IMG/VR virus record: IMGVR_UViG_3300025674_000021
Location: 1-64,000 of that record
Reading direction: 5' to 3' (one strand)
DNA length: 64,000 nucleotides
DNA from: a virus
Shown: piece by piece, positions 6,002 to 17,968 of the stretch
Numbering within the stretch: the first letter of the stretch is position 1
Layout: every line of letters begins with the position of its first letter
Notes under the pieces: model-generated
Told to the model about the DNA's origin: nothing
Databases searched by the model: none
Seen by the model: only the letters and a program-made list of their open reading frames with translations
Made by a program: the position numbers and the translations under genes

Positions 6002-9000
6002 ATGCAAAACGCAGGTTTTGGAGAAAGAGTAAAGATTCAGCAGATCATTGAAAATCAACTCCCTGAGTTCATTTTAGGCGAAAATCCTAAATTTGTCGAA
6101 TTTTTGAAGCAATATTATATTTCTCAAGAATATCAAGGTGGTCCAGTAGACATTGCGGACAACCTTGATAGGTATTTGAAGCTTGATAACCTCACTCCAG
6201 AAGTCATTAGGGGTAATACACACCTAACAGAATCAATAACATCCACTTCAGAAACTATTAATGTTGTTTCTACGAAGGGATTTCCGCCAAAATACGGTCT
6301 AATTCGTATTGATAACGAAATTATCACCTATACCGAAAGTACTGAAACCACTTTTGAGGGTTGTATTAGAGGTTTTAGTGGTGTTACCGACTATCATGCT
6401 GAACTAAATCAGGAAGAACTGGTATTTGAGAGCACTTCTGCAGCAGATCATGCCAATGAATCCATCATTTACAACCTGAGTTCTCTATTTTTACAAGAAT
6501 TTTACAAAAAACTCAAGTTTTCTCTCACTCCAGGACTCGAAAATCTTGATTTTGCAGAAAACCTAAACGTTGCAAACTTCGTAAAAGAGGCAAGAGGGTT
6601 CTATGAGTCCAAAGGAACGGACGAATCCTTCAGAATTCTGTTTAATGTCCTCTATAATGAAAGTCCAACCATTATAAACCTTGAAGATTTCCTTCTGAAA
6701 CCATCTGATGCATCATATATCAGAAGGTCTGTAGTCATCGTAAGACCGCTCTCAGGCAGTATTAACGATCTAGAGGGTCAAACTATCTACAAGAGTACAG
6801 ACAACGTTACAACCGCTTCTGTGTCGGAGATAGAGTCGTTTACCAGGAAGGGTGTAACATACTATAAACTGAATCTTTTTGTAGGTTATGACGATACAAA
6901 CCCAACGATTACTGGTACTTTTGACGTTACTCAGAATACTAGAGTTGTTGATGACGTAACAATATCAGGAACAGAACCAATTCATACCATTTCAGTAGAT
7001 TCTACTGTAGGGTTTGACCATAATGGATTGATTTACTCCAATCACAAACCAATTTATTACACTGAAAAGACCTTAAACCAGTTTTTAGGTTGTTACACTA
7101 ATGAGAGTGAGCCAATTCTCATTGACAAAACTGATTATGTTCATGGAAGCAACACTTACTATGGGTATGCTGATGGTGATGAAAATCAAAAAGTAGAATT
7201 CCTGATCACGGGTGTACTGTCTAATGCTGTTATTGATAATGAGAAGTTTAATTTCAAATCTGGCGACGTTATTTCTCCAAAGAGTTTAGGAACTACCGTT
7301 AGTAAAGATGGTAGCAAATTGTCTATCTTTACTAATGCATGGTTATATAATACTAGTACTCGATATCAAATTGATACCTTTTCTGGTAGTACTATAACAA
7401 CAAAAGTTTCTATTGATAGAAATACTCTTAAGGCAGGAGATAAAGTAGAAATCCTCTCTAGGAACACTGAGATCGTCCCTGTGGGGTTTGATGATATAAC
7501 CATCCTAAGTATTGCAGAAGACGGTACAATCACTCTGAACGTCTCTACGACGCCTCTGGCGATCCCTGGAACATCATATGATGTTAGAAGATTGCTTAAA
7601 AAAGCAACCTCATCTACTGCAGACATTCAGTATGGTAATAATGTCGTATCTTCGGATGTACAGAACGTTTATATTGATAAAGAAGATGTTGTATACGTAG
7701 CTTCAAACTCTTTACCTGGTTATGAAATCACATCTCCTATATTTGAATATGAAATATCATCTCTTGATGAATTTGATAATGTATCCCAGGGATATAGTGT
7801 TATTAGATTTAATGACGTAGTATCATTCTTAACAGGGGATAAAGTAAAATATATTCCAAATGAATCTGATCCTATTGAAGGATTAAATGAAGAATTTTAT
7901 TTTGTAGACGTTCTTTCCGATAAAACAAGTATAAAATTATACCAAAACGGTGTTACAATTCCTTCAACAGATTTCTTAAAATTTGGAACTTCTGATACTA
8001 TTAGTTCTGGAAATAATATTATCTTGTTTGAGCAGAGAACTAAAACTATAAATCCTCAAAAAATTCTCAAGAAGATAGATCTTAAACAGGAAGTCGAAGA
8101 TAATGTAAGTAGTAGCATTCTTCCTGGAGCATTAGGAATGCTCAAAAATGGTGCAGAAATATTCACCTTTAAAACCAACGATAAGGTTTATTATGGTCCT
8201 CTGGAAAGTATTAATATATTGAATGGTGGTAAAGATTATGACGTAATCAATCCACCACTTCTTGAGATTCCAGGAACGGCAGATATCTCACCTGTCATTA
8301 TCGGTAGTGTTAAGAGTGTTTATGTTGATCCTCAGGATTTTGACTTTGAGAAAATTATTTCTATCGATTTAACCGGTGGAAATGGTTCTGGAGCAAAATT
8401 TGAACCTGTTGTAGAAAAATTTGCACGTCAAATTGACTTTGATGCTAGAGAATTCAATCTTGGTGGAGGATTGGATATCGTCAATGAAAGAATTACATTT
8501 ACAAAACCTCACGGTCTGATTGATGGTCAAGAAATTACTTATAATAAAGTAAACAATCTTGCTATTGGCATTGAACCATTTCAAGGTCCAAATACAGATT
8601 CTGGAGAAAGTTTGATTGATGGTGCAATTTACTATCCAGAAATCATTAACGATCAAACAATTAGAATCTATAGAAATTATTCCGATTTCTTTGCAGGAAT
8701 CAATACTGTAGGATTCTCTACGATTGGAGCTTCTGGAATTCATAAGTTTAAGTTAGAAACTAAGAACAGATTATCTGAAATTAGAGTTACTGCAGGTGGA
8801 GAAGGATTTGCCTATAGAAACCTGAAAGTTAATACTTCTGGAATATCTACAACCAATCATTTTATCGAATTTGAGAATCATGGTTTCTCTGAAGGAGAAA
8901 TCATTGAGTATACTCCTGATGGAACACCTATCTCAGGTGTTTCTAGCACAACTAAGTACAAGGTACTCTTTATTGATGAGAATAGGTTTAGAATTTCTGA

Positions 9001-12000
9001 TGCCGGTGTAGATGGAATTGACAATACAAACTATGATAGACACAAATATGTAAAATTTAACAACGCAGGAACAGGAAGACATCACTTCTCATATCCAGAA
9101 ATTAACATGGTTGTTAATTTCTCATCTCCTGGTGCTGGAAACACATCTATTATTGCAACTCCAGTAATCAGAGGATCTATTGATCAAATTTATATCTTTG
9201 ATAAAGGAGAAGATTATGGTACTACCACATTAAATGTACATAGTAGACCAAAAATTTCTGTTCTTAATGGTAAAGAAGCACAATTTAGTGCTGTTGTAGA
9301 AAATGGTCAGATTTCTAGAATAAGAATTTTATACGGTGGTTTAGATTATTATTCTACTCCAGATTTAGTTGTAGAATCACCTACAGGAATTGGTGCGGTT
9401 CTCAGACCCGTAATTAAAGGTGGCACAATCATTGATGTCATTATCGTTACTGGCGGACTTAATTATGCAAATGGAACAACAGCAGTTTATCCAGTTTCTG
9501 CAGGTTCTGGTGCTATTTTCCAGGCAAATGTAAGACCTCTTACTGTAAATAGTTCAATTAAGTTTGGAGTTCAGAATCAGTTCTATAGAGACCCTGCTTC
9601 CGAAATTATAACCACGGGAAGTAATGGTCTTCAGTATGCTGTAGTAAGTTATTCTCAAAACATAAAAAATCAACTAGGGGATAATGGCGATTTAGAGGGT
9701 AAGCATTCCGATATTATCGGATGGGCATATGATGGAAACCCAATTTATGGTTCATTCGGTTATTCTAATCCAGATGACATTAATTCTACTGTAAGGAGAT
9801 TGACTCCTAGTTATGAGATTACTAATGTAGAAAATCGCCCAAGTACTAGTATATTCCCACGGGGTTACTTTGTAGAAGATTATAAGTATACTGCTACTAA
9901 CGATCTAGATCAGTATAATGGAAGATTTGGTAAAACCAAGGACTTCCCTGATGGCGTATATGCATACTTTGCAACCACAGAATTGAATGCTGATGGGCAG
10001 ACGGTTGGTAAGTTTCCATATTTTGTTGGACACAACTACAAGTCGGAGTACATCCAAGAAAATGATAATTTAGATCAATCTTTTGATTTAAATTCAACTA
10101 ATGTTCTCAGAAACACATTACCTTATGGAGTTTCAAATCAATTTGCAGACAATGATTTCCTCATTGAATCAAATGAAGTTATTAAGCAAGAAACACTTAT
10201 CGAATCAGTTTCTGCTGGTGGTGTAAATGGATATGAAGTAATTAAAGCAGGAACTGACTATTCTATTGGTGATAGAGTTACATTTGAACTTGAATCTGGA
10301 ACTTCTCCATTCATAAAAGTATCTGAAATTCAAGGTAAAGATATTGAGACAATAAGAACAGACATCACAAGTTATGATGATACTATTATTACTTGGAAGA
10401 ATGGTAGTAAGATAATTTTCACAATATACCCATATCATGATTTCAATAATGGAGATAATATCAACATTATTGGTGTATCTACAGATAAAATTGATATTCA
10501 AGGATCTTATGAAGTTGGAGTGACTACAGTAACGTCACTTCTTTCATCTCAGTTGAATGAATTCAATATGACTGGATTTGCAACTGATGTTTTTGTCAAT
10601 TATGTGCCAGAAAATGTTTCTGTAGGAAATACAGTTACAATTGACGATGAGTTCTTCCAAATTATTGGCGTAAATTCAAAACAAAATATTCTCACCTTAA
10701 GAAGAGATAATTTAGGTGTAGCACACACTTTTGGAACTCAAGTAAGATATCTTCCTTATCAATTTGAAATTAATAAGGAAATGGAAGCATTTACTTCTAA
10801 TATTCCGAAGAGAGTTAATTTCAACCCACAAAAATCTGTTGGAGTTGGTATAGTTACAGGAACTGGTGTTACCTTAGATTATACTGTTGGTCTTACTACC
10901 TATCAAACTTTCGTTGAAACTAAGAGTATCTTCTTACAAAATCACCCATTTAAAACTGGTGATAAGGTAACGATTAAAAAACCAACAGCATCAGATGCAA
11001 TACCAATTAGAGTTCCAAATCTTGGTACTGTAGATGTTCCAGATATTATTGATGAACTATTCGTTATCAGAAAGACATCAGATTTTATTGGTCTTGTTAC
11101 CACTGTTGGTCTTACTTCAGAATCTCAAGGTGTTTTCTTTGAAAACAATGGTTCTGATAACTTCGATTATATCATCGAAACTATTGAAGATAATATTACT
11201 GCAACTAGCGAAAGAATCAATGCGGTTGTGTCGGTATCTACCTCACACAATCTTGAAAGAGGTGATGAGATCAGTTTGGAAGTTAAACCAAATATTAATG
11301 TTGGAATAGGTACTACTAACAAGATTCTTGTAAAATATCTCAATAATAATCTAATCGTAAATCCAATTAGTTTTAGTACTACTGAAGTAAACTCTCAGAA
11401 AAATACGATAACTGTAGAAGAACATTCATATGTCACAGGTCAGAAGGTATTCTATGATTCTGGAGACGATATAATTAGTGGTTTGTCTACAGGAGAATAT
11501 TTTGTTTATAAAGTAGACGAAAATACTATTAGACTTGCAGAAACATATGTAGATGCAACTTCAGTTCCACCACTTCTTGTAGGTTTTGGAAATACAGGTG
11601 GAGATCTGCAGTTTGTAGCGGCAGTAAATCCTCCAATTGCAAATTACAAGAATAATAACTTGATATTTGATGTTTCTGACGATTCTCTTCAAGGATACGA
11701 CTTTAAATTCTTCTATGATAATTCTTTCAAAAATGAATTTGATTCATTCACATCTGATGGAACTTTTGTTGTAACTGGTGTTGGCGGATCTGTAGGATTC
11801 TCTAGTATTGCAAGAGTTAATCTCAATTTCTCAGAAACTACTCCCGAAGTACTTTATTATAACCTCGCTCAAGACGGAATTCCTATTAATACCACGGATA
11901 ATGACGTATCTCACCATTCTGAAATCCTCTTTAAAGATAGTTTATATAATTCTGACCATAAAGTAATGGGAACAGCAACAACTGAGTTTAGTGTTGCCCT

Positions 12001-15000
12001 CAGACAACTTCCAGAGAGTTTAGTATACCTGAAAGAAGATTGTGATGTAATTAAGTATACCACAAAATCTCAAACAGCTACTGGTGGAATTGAAAGCATT
12101 AACATCGTATCTCAAGGGTATGGCATGAAGTCGCTTCCAGTATTTTCTGGAGTTGAATCTATTAATGGTGCTGGTGCATTTATTGTTCCAGTTTCTGATA
12201 GCATCGGAAATATTATTTCTGATAAGCTCAGAAATGAAGGTTATGAATATCCATCAGATAATACTGTAAGACCTTCTGCAATCATCCCTCAGGAAGTATT
12301 CCTGGCAGATTCCAACACAATTGACACTATTGAAATCATATTTGGTGGACAAGATTATGCTTCTGCACCAGATGTAGTGCTTATCGACACTGATACTAGA
12401 GAAATTATTGACTCTGGATATATCAGAGCAAAAGTTAATGGTGCTTCGATTACTGATCTTGATATTGAGTTCCCAGCAAACGGACTTCCTATCAAACCAG
12501 TTACTATGAAGACCATTAATAACAGTAACGGTATTAATATTGATAAGGTTGAATATTCTCAATCAGGTATTGTTACTTGTACTATTACCACACCAATTTT
12601 TGGATTCACTCAACAACCTCTTGAACAAGGACAAGAAATTTTTGTTGAAGGTATTGAAAAAGTAAGTGGTTCAACTGGAGATGGTATAAATTCTACAGAT
12701 CTTGGATTTAATTTCTTTAGAATTACTCAATACTATGCTACAAACCCAGTAAAATTTGAATATGATGTTTCTGATTACACTAATAATGGCGGTAACATTA
12801 AGTTTATCCAAGAAGGTTATGCAACTGTAATCAACAAAGATAATTATCCTGAGTTCAAGGTTAATCAGAAAGGATCTCAATTCTTAATTGATGAATCATT
12901 ATCAGTAATTTCTGATGCTCAGATTACTTCTGATGATTTGAGAGTTATTTCGGCAGATTCTAATATTATTAGAGTTCTTGGATCTAGAATTCTAAAAGTT
13001 GGTGAGAGGATTTCTGGAAATTCTTCTAATAGTGCAGGAACTATTGACTTTATCAGAAATAGTACAGGTTCTTATAATACTTCATGGACTAATCTCAAAG
13101 AATTTGATTGGAAGTATAACATTGGCAAATTAAATGAGAATGCACAAGTTCTTCCTGATAATGACTATTATCAGAATTTATCTTACACAATTAAGAGTAG
13201 TAAATCTTGGGAAGAAATTGTAGGAAACGTCAATAGTTTAGTTCATACCAGTGGTATGAAAAACTTTGCTGATATGCAATTCACTGAGAGCACACAATCT
13301 GGTATTAGTACAGAATCTCCAGAATCTGTTATAACAGTAACAAACTCTTATATAAGTGATTTAAGAGTTGATAGAATCAACTATTTCGATAATGCTATTG
13401 ATATTAATATTTCAGGAAATGTTTCAAGATTCTTGAAATTTAAAAATACATATCTTCTTGATTTCATCTTATGTAAGACAAATAACGTAATTGCTATTGA
13501 TGATATCAGCAGTGAATTCTCAAGTAGGAATGATGTCAAATCTGATACTCAAAATCTTTCTTTCCTCAATAGTGCGAATAATTACAATAAATTCTATATT
13601 CAATCTAGAGATTTAATCACAAATCAAATTCAATTTAGTGAAATTATTACTCTGAATACTAATAATCAGATCTATACTTTATTTAAATCTGATCTCAGTA
13701 ACTTTGACTACAATATTGCAGATATTGAACCAGTTTTTTCTGCTAATTTTGAATACTTCTTAGGAGTTACTGCTAATGACCCAGATAATGCTGCTATTGT
13801 ATTCAAGACGTTAAATGAAACTGTTTCTGGTGTTTCTCTCACATCAGGTAATGTAGATTTGAATATGATTCAAATTGAAGCAATTAGTTGTAATGCATCT
13901 GTCGGAGTAAACACAACTCTGTTCAGTTTACCTGCAGATGATTTTGATGCTGCACATGTTTCTGTACACATCAAGAATGCTGATAATTCTAAGATGAATT
14001 ATATTGAACTATATGTCACTCATGACAATGTAGACACTTACATGAACGAATTCTTCTTCGATTCTGATGGAGAACAAAGTTTTGATATCTTAGGAGAATT
14101 TACTGCAGACATTGTAGATGGAAACTTTATTCTTGAATATGAAAATACTATCAATGAAGGTTTGGTAGCAAGATCCAGAACAATTGGATTTGGAACTGTA
14201 ACCGAAGGTGATGGAGATTATAGATTCAAGTTGGATGATCAACCAATTGGATCTGAAAGAAGTTTGATGTATCAAACATTCAACACTGTAGTTGCTGCAG
14301 GAACTACTGCTATCTTTGAACTTGAAGCATCGGAATTTGCTGCTGTTAAATCAGTAGTTAGTGTTGGACAAGGTGAAAACAGTGCGGTCCATCAAATCAC
14401 GACAATTTGTGATGGAGAAGATGCATATATTATGCAAAATCCATTCCTATCAGTTGGACCTAAAAGTGGAATTGGAACATTTGGAGCTAACTACGATTCA
14501 AATACTGGAGAATTTAGTTTAATATTCACTCCAGATTCATACTTTGATGTTACAAGAGTCAAGGCATTGAATACACAATTCTATAAGGACTTTGACTTTA
14601 TCAATCCAACTCCAGATTTAGAATATGATCCATTTGTAGAAGATGTAAAACTATCTTCTTACTATGGTGTCAATGTTGATCTTGGAATTAATTTTGACTT
14701 TGCAGCAAAGGTTGATGGTGTAGATATCTTTGCTAAGACATTTAATCCAAACTCATCTGCAGTAAATTATACGACTAATGAGTTCAATCTTAATAGTCAC
14801 TTCTTCCAACCTTATGAGGAACTGATTTATACTCCGCAATCATCTTTTATTGGTGTCGGAACAGAACCTATAGAAATTGAAGAACTAGAAGTTAGTGCTG
14901 GCGTACTAACAACTCATCTACCAACTCAAGTATTTGCAATCAAGATCGATCAAAATACTTTCAAACTTGCCACAACAAGAGAGAATGCCATTGCAGGAAT

Positions 15001-17968
15001 TGCAATAACTCTTACCAGTCCTGGAGTTGGTAATGCTCACATTCTCGAAATGAAGAAGAAAAATGAGAAGGCACTTATAACAGTAAGCAATGTTGTACAA
15101 GCACCAATTGCATTTACTTACATTCAGCATGATCTTGCTGGAAATGGTGGAAATATTTCTATTGGACAAACGTTCTTCGCACTTTCCGGAATTAGTTCCG
15201 TAAAACCATCTGATGTACTCTTAATTGAAGATGAATATGTGAGAGTTGAAAATGTAGGTTTATCCAACAATACCACAGGACCAATTACATTCTCTGGAAA
15301 TGTTCCTCTTGTAGAAGTTTCTAGAGGTGTTCTCGGAACAGATCCTGCAGAGCATTTAGATGGCACTAGATGTGATCTTTATAGAGGTTCATTCAACATT
15401 GTCAAGAATAATATTCACTTTACAGAACCTCCAAGAGGCAATCAATTAGATCTTCTTGGACCTGATGAAAGCAAACTTCCAAGAGAAAGAGCTACATTTA
15501 GTGGAAGAGTATTCTTGCGTCAAGATTATGACAGTAACCAAGTATATGATGATATCTCCGAACAGTTTACTGGTGTTGGACAAACATTCACACTAACAAG
15601 ATCTGGATTGAATACTGTTGGTCTTGGGACTAGTGGTGGAAGTGGTTTAGTATTCATTAACGGAATATTCCAGGCACCAACTACAGAAAATAATTCTAGT
15701 AATAACTATATCATCGAAGAAGATCTAAATCTTGGAATTTCTTCAATTACATTTAGTGGAGTTGAAGTTGATGATGAAATATTCATTACAGACAATGATG
15801 TAAACCAGAATCAACTTCCTAGAGGAGGTCTAATTGTTTCATATGGTTCTACACCTGGTCTTGGTTACGCACCTCTTGAAGGTGCAAGAGTAACTCCAGT
15901 TCTTAATTCTAGCGGTTCTATAATTGATTTAAATGTACTAGATCATGGATCTGGATATAGAGAACCAGTTGCTATTGCAGTCACTGATCTTTCATATGAG
16001 CATAGATTTGTAAGATCTGACACTAATGCTGTTAGTGCAACTACTGGTGGTCCATTTACCCCAAGTGGAGCAGATTATGACTCATTAACTGGTGTTCTTG
16101 TATTGACAATTGCAGATCATGGTCTTGCTGGAACTGATACCATCTTAATTGCAGATAATTCGATATACTTTACATGTGCTAGAGACAACTTTGCTTCTGA
16201 GCATTCGTATCCAAGACCAACTGATCCTGCTTCTGGTGTTAATCTTCCAATCACTTCATTTACAAATAACACAATAACTGTAAATGTAGGACCTGGTGGC
16301 GGCACAGGAACTGATGGAGTTATTAGTGCTGTTGTTGGTGTAGGAGGAACTCTTATCTTCACCATCGATAATTCTGGAACAGGATATATTGATCCTGTTG
16401 TTGATATTGAAGATCCTGTTTATGAAAATATGGAAATCATTGGTGTTTCTCGTTTAGGGGAGGGTGCAACTACAGATACTGGTGTTGGATTACTAGTTAA
16501 TGTTGAAATTGGAGCAGCAAAAACTTCTGTCGGTATTGGATCAACATTATTCGAAGTCAGTAATTTCCAAATTACTAGAACTGGATATGGATTTAAGCGT
16601 GGTGATATATTTACTGTTGATGGTCTTGTTACAGACAGACATCTTACTGAACCTGTAGAGCAATTCCAAATTTCTGTTCTTGATACATTTACCGATTCCT
16701 TCAGTGCCACACAATTCGGAGAACTTGATTATATCGACTCTATTGCACCTTATCAAGATGGTGAAAGAGTAAGATTCCCTCTAATTTACAAAGGTGAGAA
16801 TCTAAGTTTCCAGACAGATGAATTAGATCCAGAATCTTCTTCTATCGATCTTAATAATGTCTTAGTTATATTCAATAATGGAATTCTTCAAGAACCAGGT
16901 AGTTCTTATTTCTTTGATGGAGGATCTACTTTCATCTTTGCGGTTGCTCCAAGAGCATTGGATGATGTTCAAATATTCTTCTACAGAGGAACTAGAGGAA
17001 TTGATAGTACTCAGTTCGAAGTTGATGAAACTATTAAGGTAGGAGATATCGTCCAAGTAATGGCATCAAATCAGAATGATGACACGATTGCTCAAGAAAA
17101 GAGAAGAGTTTACACTATTGATAGTGCTGATGTTATTCAAACTGATGCATATCCTTTCCAAGGAATTGATCCAGTAAATTACAAACCCGTACATTGGACA
17201 AAACAGAAAGAAGATTTGATTATTAATAATGAAAGAGTTTCTAAAGCGAGAGATAGTATTGCAGCACAAGTTTATCCAACATCAAATGTTATTGCCTCCA
17301 TTGAATCAACATCAACTACTTTCTGGTTAGATAGTGGAGAATTGTGGAACTATGAAGATGATGCAGTTCTTACAACTGATGCTTTACTATACACCAATAG
17401 AGAAGCAGTTGGTATGGGAACAACTATGGCATCACTCAATTATGAAACAGTTGTAAATATCAATGATATTGATTCATTCGTAGCACAAGTTGTTGGAATA
17501 ACAACTGTTCCTGGTGTTGGTGGAGCAGATCTTGCAATTCAATTTACAATTGAAAGAGATCCATTCACATTCCCTGGATTTGCAGTCGGTGATTACTTCT
17601 ATATCTCAAAGACATCTGTAGGTTCTGGAAACGTCAGTATTGAAGATAATGACACGGAGATTGTTGCAACATCTACAGCATTCTGTGACAACATCTATAA
17701 AGTTGCTGAATGGACTGAACTTACAGGAGTTATTAAAGCAAACGTAAGGTCTGATAGTCCAGTAGTTGGTCTTACATCAACAGGAACTCTCTTATATCCA
17801 TGTGGAACACTATCTTTTGCTCGCCTCTCCGGAGCTGAAAGAAGACCTAACAATCCTCTCAGCATTGACATTTCTAATTATACTTCTAGCAATAGTGGAC
17901 TATCTACATACCCAATTCTACAAAGACGTGATGCGGGACTCAGAGATACTGGTGCCCTAGAGTTATAA
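6002..17968 (+). CDS. gp7: giant baseplate protein at the gp7 position, with YHYH-like domain and beta repeats
   Basis: 3988 residues in one open frame; T4 gp7 has about 1030. Only the N-terminal 250 residues (FVEFLKQYYISQEYQGGP and following) look like a wedge attachment domain. The rest is a chain of beta-rich modules: a lipid- or fibre-like segment IDNEIITY...CIRGFSG near 100-130; several repeats of the type HGL/HGF-x2-G-x2-I-x-Y (near 840, 960, 1810, 2930); GG-x-DY/GSGY repeats (near 742, 1069, 1113, 1150, 2115, 3315, 3459); and a YHYH-like region (GWAYDGNPIYG near 1240). It probably forms the peripheral wedge arm and may contact host glycans. The gp7 name rests on order (6-7-8) more than on similarity. 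Confidence 0.75.
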   Translation: MQNAGFGERVKIQQIIENQLPEFILGENPKFVEFLKQYYISQEYQGGPVDIADNLDRYLKLDNLTPEVIRGNTHLTESITSTSETINVVSTKGFPPKYGLIRIDNEIITYTESTETTFEGCIRGFSGVTDYHAELNQEELVFESTSAADHANESIIYNLSSLFLQEFYKKLKFSLTPGLENLDFAENLNVANFVKEARGFYESKGTDESFRILFNVLYNESPTIINLEDFLLKPSDASYIRRSVVIVRPLSGSINDLEGQTIYKSTDNVTTASVSEIESFTRKGVTYYKLNLFVGYDDTNPTITGTFDVTQNTRVVDDVTISGTEPIHTISVDSTVGFDHNGLIYSNHKPIYYTEKTLNQFLGCYTNESEPILIDKTDYVHGSNTYYGYADGDENQKVEFLITGVLSNAVIDNEKFNFKSGDVISPKSLGTTVSKDGSKLSIFTNAWLYNTSTRYQIDTFSGSTITTKVSIDRNTLKAGDKVEILSRNTEIVPVGFDDITILSIAEDGTITLNVSTTPLAIPGTSYDVRRLLKKATSSTADIQYGNNVVSSDVQNVYIDKEDVVYVASNSLPGYEITSPIFEYEISSLDEFDNVSQGYSVIRFNDVVSFLTGDKVKYIPNESDPIEGLNEEFYFVDVLSDKTSIKLYQNGVTIPSTDFLKFGTSDTISSGNNIILFEQRTKTINPQKILKKIDLKQEVEDNVSSSILPGALGMLKNGAEIFTFKTNDKVYYGPLESINILNGGKDYDVINPPLLEIPGTADISPVIIGSVKSVYVDPQDFDFEKIISIDLTGGNGSGAKFEPVVEKFARQIDFDAREFNLGGGLDIVNERITFTKPHGLIDGQEITYNKVNNLAIGIEPFQGPNTDSGESLIDGAIYYPEIINDQTIRIYRNYSDFFAGINTVGFSTIGASGIHKFKLETKNRLSEIRVTAGGEGFAYRNLKVNTSGISTTNHFIEFENHGFSEGEIIEYTPDGTPISGVSSTTKYKVLFIDENRFRISDAGVDGIDNTNYDRHKYVKFNNAGTGRHHFSYPEINMVVNFSSPGAGNTSIIATPVIRGSIDQIYIFDKGEDYGTTTLNVHSRPKISVLNGKEAQFSAVVENGQISRIRILYGGLDYYSTPDLVVESPTGIGAVLRPVIKGGTIIDVIIVTGGLNYANGTTAVYPVSAGSGAIFQANVRPLTVNSSIKFGVQNQFYRDPASEIITTGSNGLQYAVVSYSQNIKNQLGDNGDLEGKHSDIIGWAYDGNPIYGSFGYSNPDDINSTVRRLTPSYEITNVENRPSTSIFPRGYFVEDYKYTATNDLDQYNGRFGKTKDFPDGVYAYFATTELNADGQTVGKFPYFVGHNYKSEYIQENDNLDQSFDLNSTNVLRNTLPYGVSNQFADNDFLIESNEVIKQETLIESVSAGGVNGYEVIKAGTDYSIGDRVTFELESGTSPFIKVSEIQGKDIETIRTDITSYDDTIITWKNGSKIIFTIYPYHDFNNGDNINIIGVSTDKIDIQGSYEVGVTTVTSLLSSQLNEFNMTGFATDVFVNYVPENVSVGNTVTIDDEFFQIIGVNSKQNILTLRRDNLGVAHTFGTQVRYLPYQFEINKEMEAFTSNIPKRVNFNPQKSVGVGIVTGTGVTLDYTVGLTTYQTFVETKSIFLQNHPFKTGDKVTIKKPTASDAIPIRVPNLGTVDVPDIIDELFVIRKTSDFIGLVTTVGLTSESQGVFFENNGSDNFDYIIETIEDNITATSERINAVVSVSTSHNLERGDEISLEVKPNINVGIGTTNKILVKYLNNNLIVNPISFSTTEVNSQKNTITVEEHSYVTGQKVFYDSGDDIISGLSTGEYFVYKVDENTIRLAETYVDATSVPPLLVGFGNTGGDLQFVAAVNPPIANYKNNNLIFDVSDDSLQGYDFKFFYDNSFKNEFDSFTSDGTFVVTGVGGSVGFSSIARVNLNFSETTPEVLYYNLAQDGIPINTTDNDVSHHSEILFKDSLYNSDHKVMGTATTEFSVALRQLPESLVYLKEDCDVIKYTTKSQTATGGIESINIVSQGYGMKSLPVFSGVESINGAGAFIVPVSDSIGNIISDKLRNEGYEYPSDNTVRPSAIIPQEVFLADSNTIDTIEIIFGGQDYASAPDVVLIDTDTREIIDSGYIRAKVNGASITDLDIEFPANGLPIKPVTMKTINNSNGINIDKVEYSQSGIVTCTITTPIFGFTQQPLEQGQEIFVEGIEKVSGSTGDGINSTDLGFNFFRITQYYATNPVKFEYDVSDYTNNGGNIKFIQEGYATVINKDNYPEFKVNQKGSQFLIDESLSVISDAQITSDDLRVISADSNIIRVLGSRILKVGERISGNSSNSAGTIDFIRNSTGSYNTSWTNLKEFDWKYNIGKLNENAQVLPDNDYYQNLSYTIKSSKSWEEIVGNVNSLVHTSGMKNFADMQFTESTQSGISTESPESVITVTNSYISDLRVDRINYFDNAIDINISGNVSRFLKFKNTYLLDFILCKTNNVIAIDDISSEFSSRNDVKSDTQNLSFLNSANNYNKFYIQSRDLITNQIQFSEIITLNTNNQIYTLFKSDLSNFDYNIADIEPVFSANFEYFLGVTANDPDNAAIVFKTLNETVSGVSLTSGNVDLNMIQIEAISCNASVGVNTTLFSLPADDFDAAHVSVHIKNADNSKMNYIELYVTHDNVDTYMNEFFFDSDGEQSFDILGEFTADIVDGNFILEYENTINEGLVARSRTIGFGTVTEGDGDYRFKLDDQPIGSERSLMYQTFNTVVAAGTTAIFELEASEFAAVKSVVSVGQGENSAVHQITTICDGEDAYIMQNPFLSVGPKSGIGTFGANYDSNTGEFSLIFTPDSYFDVTRVKALNTQFYKDFDFINPTPDLEYDPFVEDVKLSSYYGVNVDLGINFDFAAKVDGVDIFAKTFNPNSSAVNYTTNEFNLNSHFFQPYEELIYTPQSSFIGVGTEPIEIEELEVSAGVLTTHLPTQVFAIKIDQNTFKLATTRENAIAGIAITLTSPGVGNAHILEMKKKNEKALITVSNVVQAPIAFTYIQHDLAGNGGNISIGQTFFALSGISSVKPSDVLLIEDEYVRVENVGLSNNTTGPITFSGNVPLVEVSRGVLGTDPAEHLDGTRCDLYRGSFNIVKNNIHFTEPPRGNQLDLLGPDESKLPRERATFSGRVFLRQDYDSNQVYDDISEQFTGVGQTFTLTRSGLNTVGLGTSGGSGLVFINGIFQAPTTENNSSNNYIIEEDLNLGISSITFSGVEVDDEIFITDNDVNQNQLPRGGLIVSYGSTPGLGYAPLEGARVTPVLNSSGSIIDLNVLDHGSGYREPVAIAVTDLSYEHRFVRSDTNAVSATTGGPFTPSGADYDSLTGVLVLTIADHGLAGTDTILIADNSIYFTCARDNFASEHSYPRPTDPASGVNLPITSFTNNTITVNVGPGGGTGTDGVISAVVGVGGTLIFTIDNSGTGYIDPVVDIEDPVYENMEIIGVSRLGEGATTDTGVGLLVNVEIGAAKTSVGIGSTLFEVSNFQITRTGYGFKRGDIFTVDGLVTDRHLTEPVEQFQISVLDTFTDSFSATQFGELDYIDSIAPYQDGERVRFPLIYKGENLSFQTDELDPESSSIDLNNVLVIFNNGILQEPGSSYFFDGGSTFIFAVAPRALDDVQIFFYRGTRGIDSTQFEVDETIKVGDIVQVMASNQNDDTIAQEKRRVYTIDSADVIQTDAYPFQGIDPVNYKPVHWTKQKEDLIINNERVSKARDSIAAQVYPTSNVIASIESTSTTFWLDSGELWNYEDDAVLTTDALLYTNREAVGMGTTMASLNYETVVNINDIDSFVAQVVGITTVPGVGGADLAIQFTIERDPFTFPGFAVGDYFYISKTSVGSGNVSIEDNDTEIVATSTAFCDNIYKVAEWTELTGVIKANVRSDSPVVGLTSTGTLLYPCGTLSFARLSGAERRPNNPLSIDISNYTSSNSGLSTYPILQRRDAGLRDTGALEL

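Noticed and set aside
6002-17968. Fusion or frameshift artefact in the 3988-residue frame
   Set aside because: The frame is continuous with even codon use and repeat modules throughout; giant proteins at this position are plausible for cyanomyoviruses.
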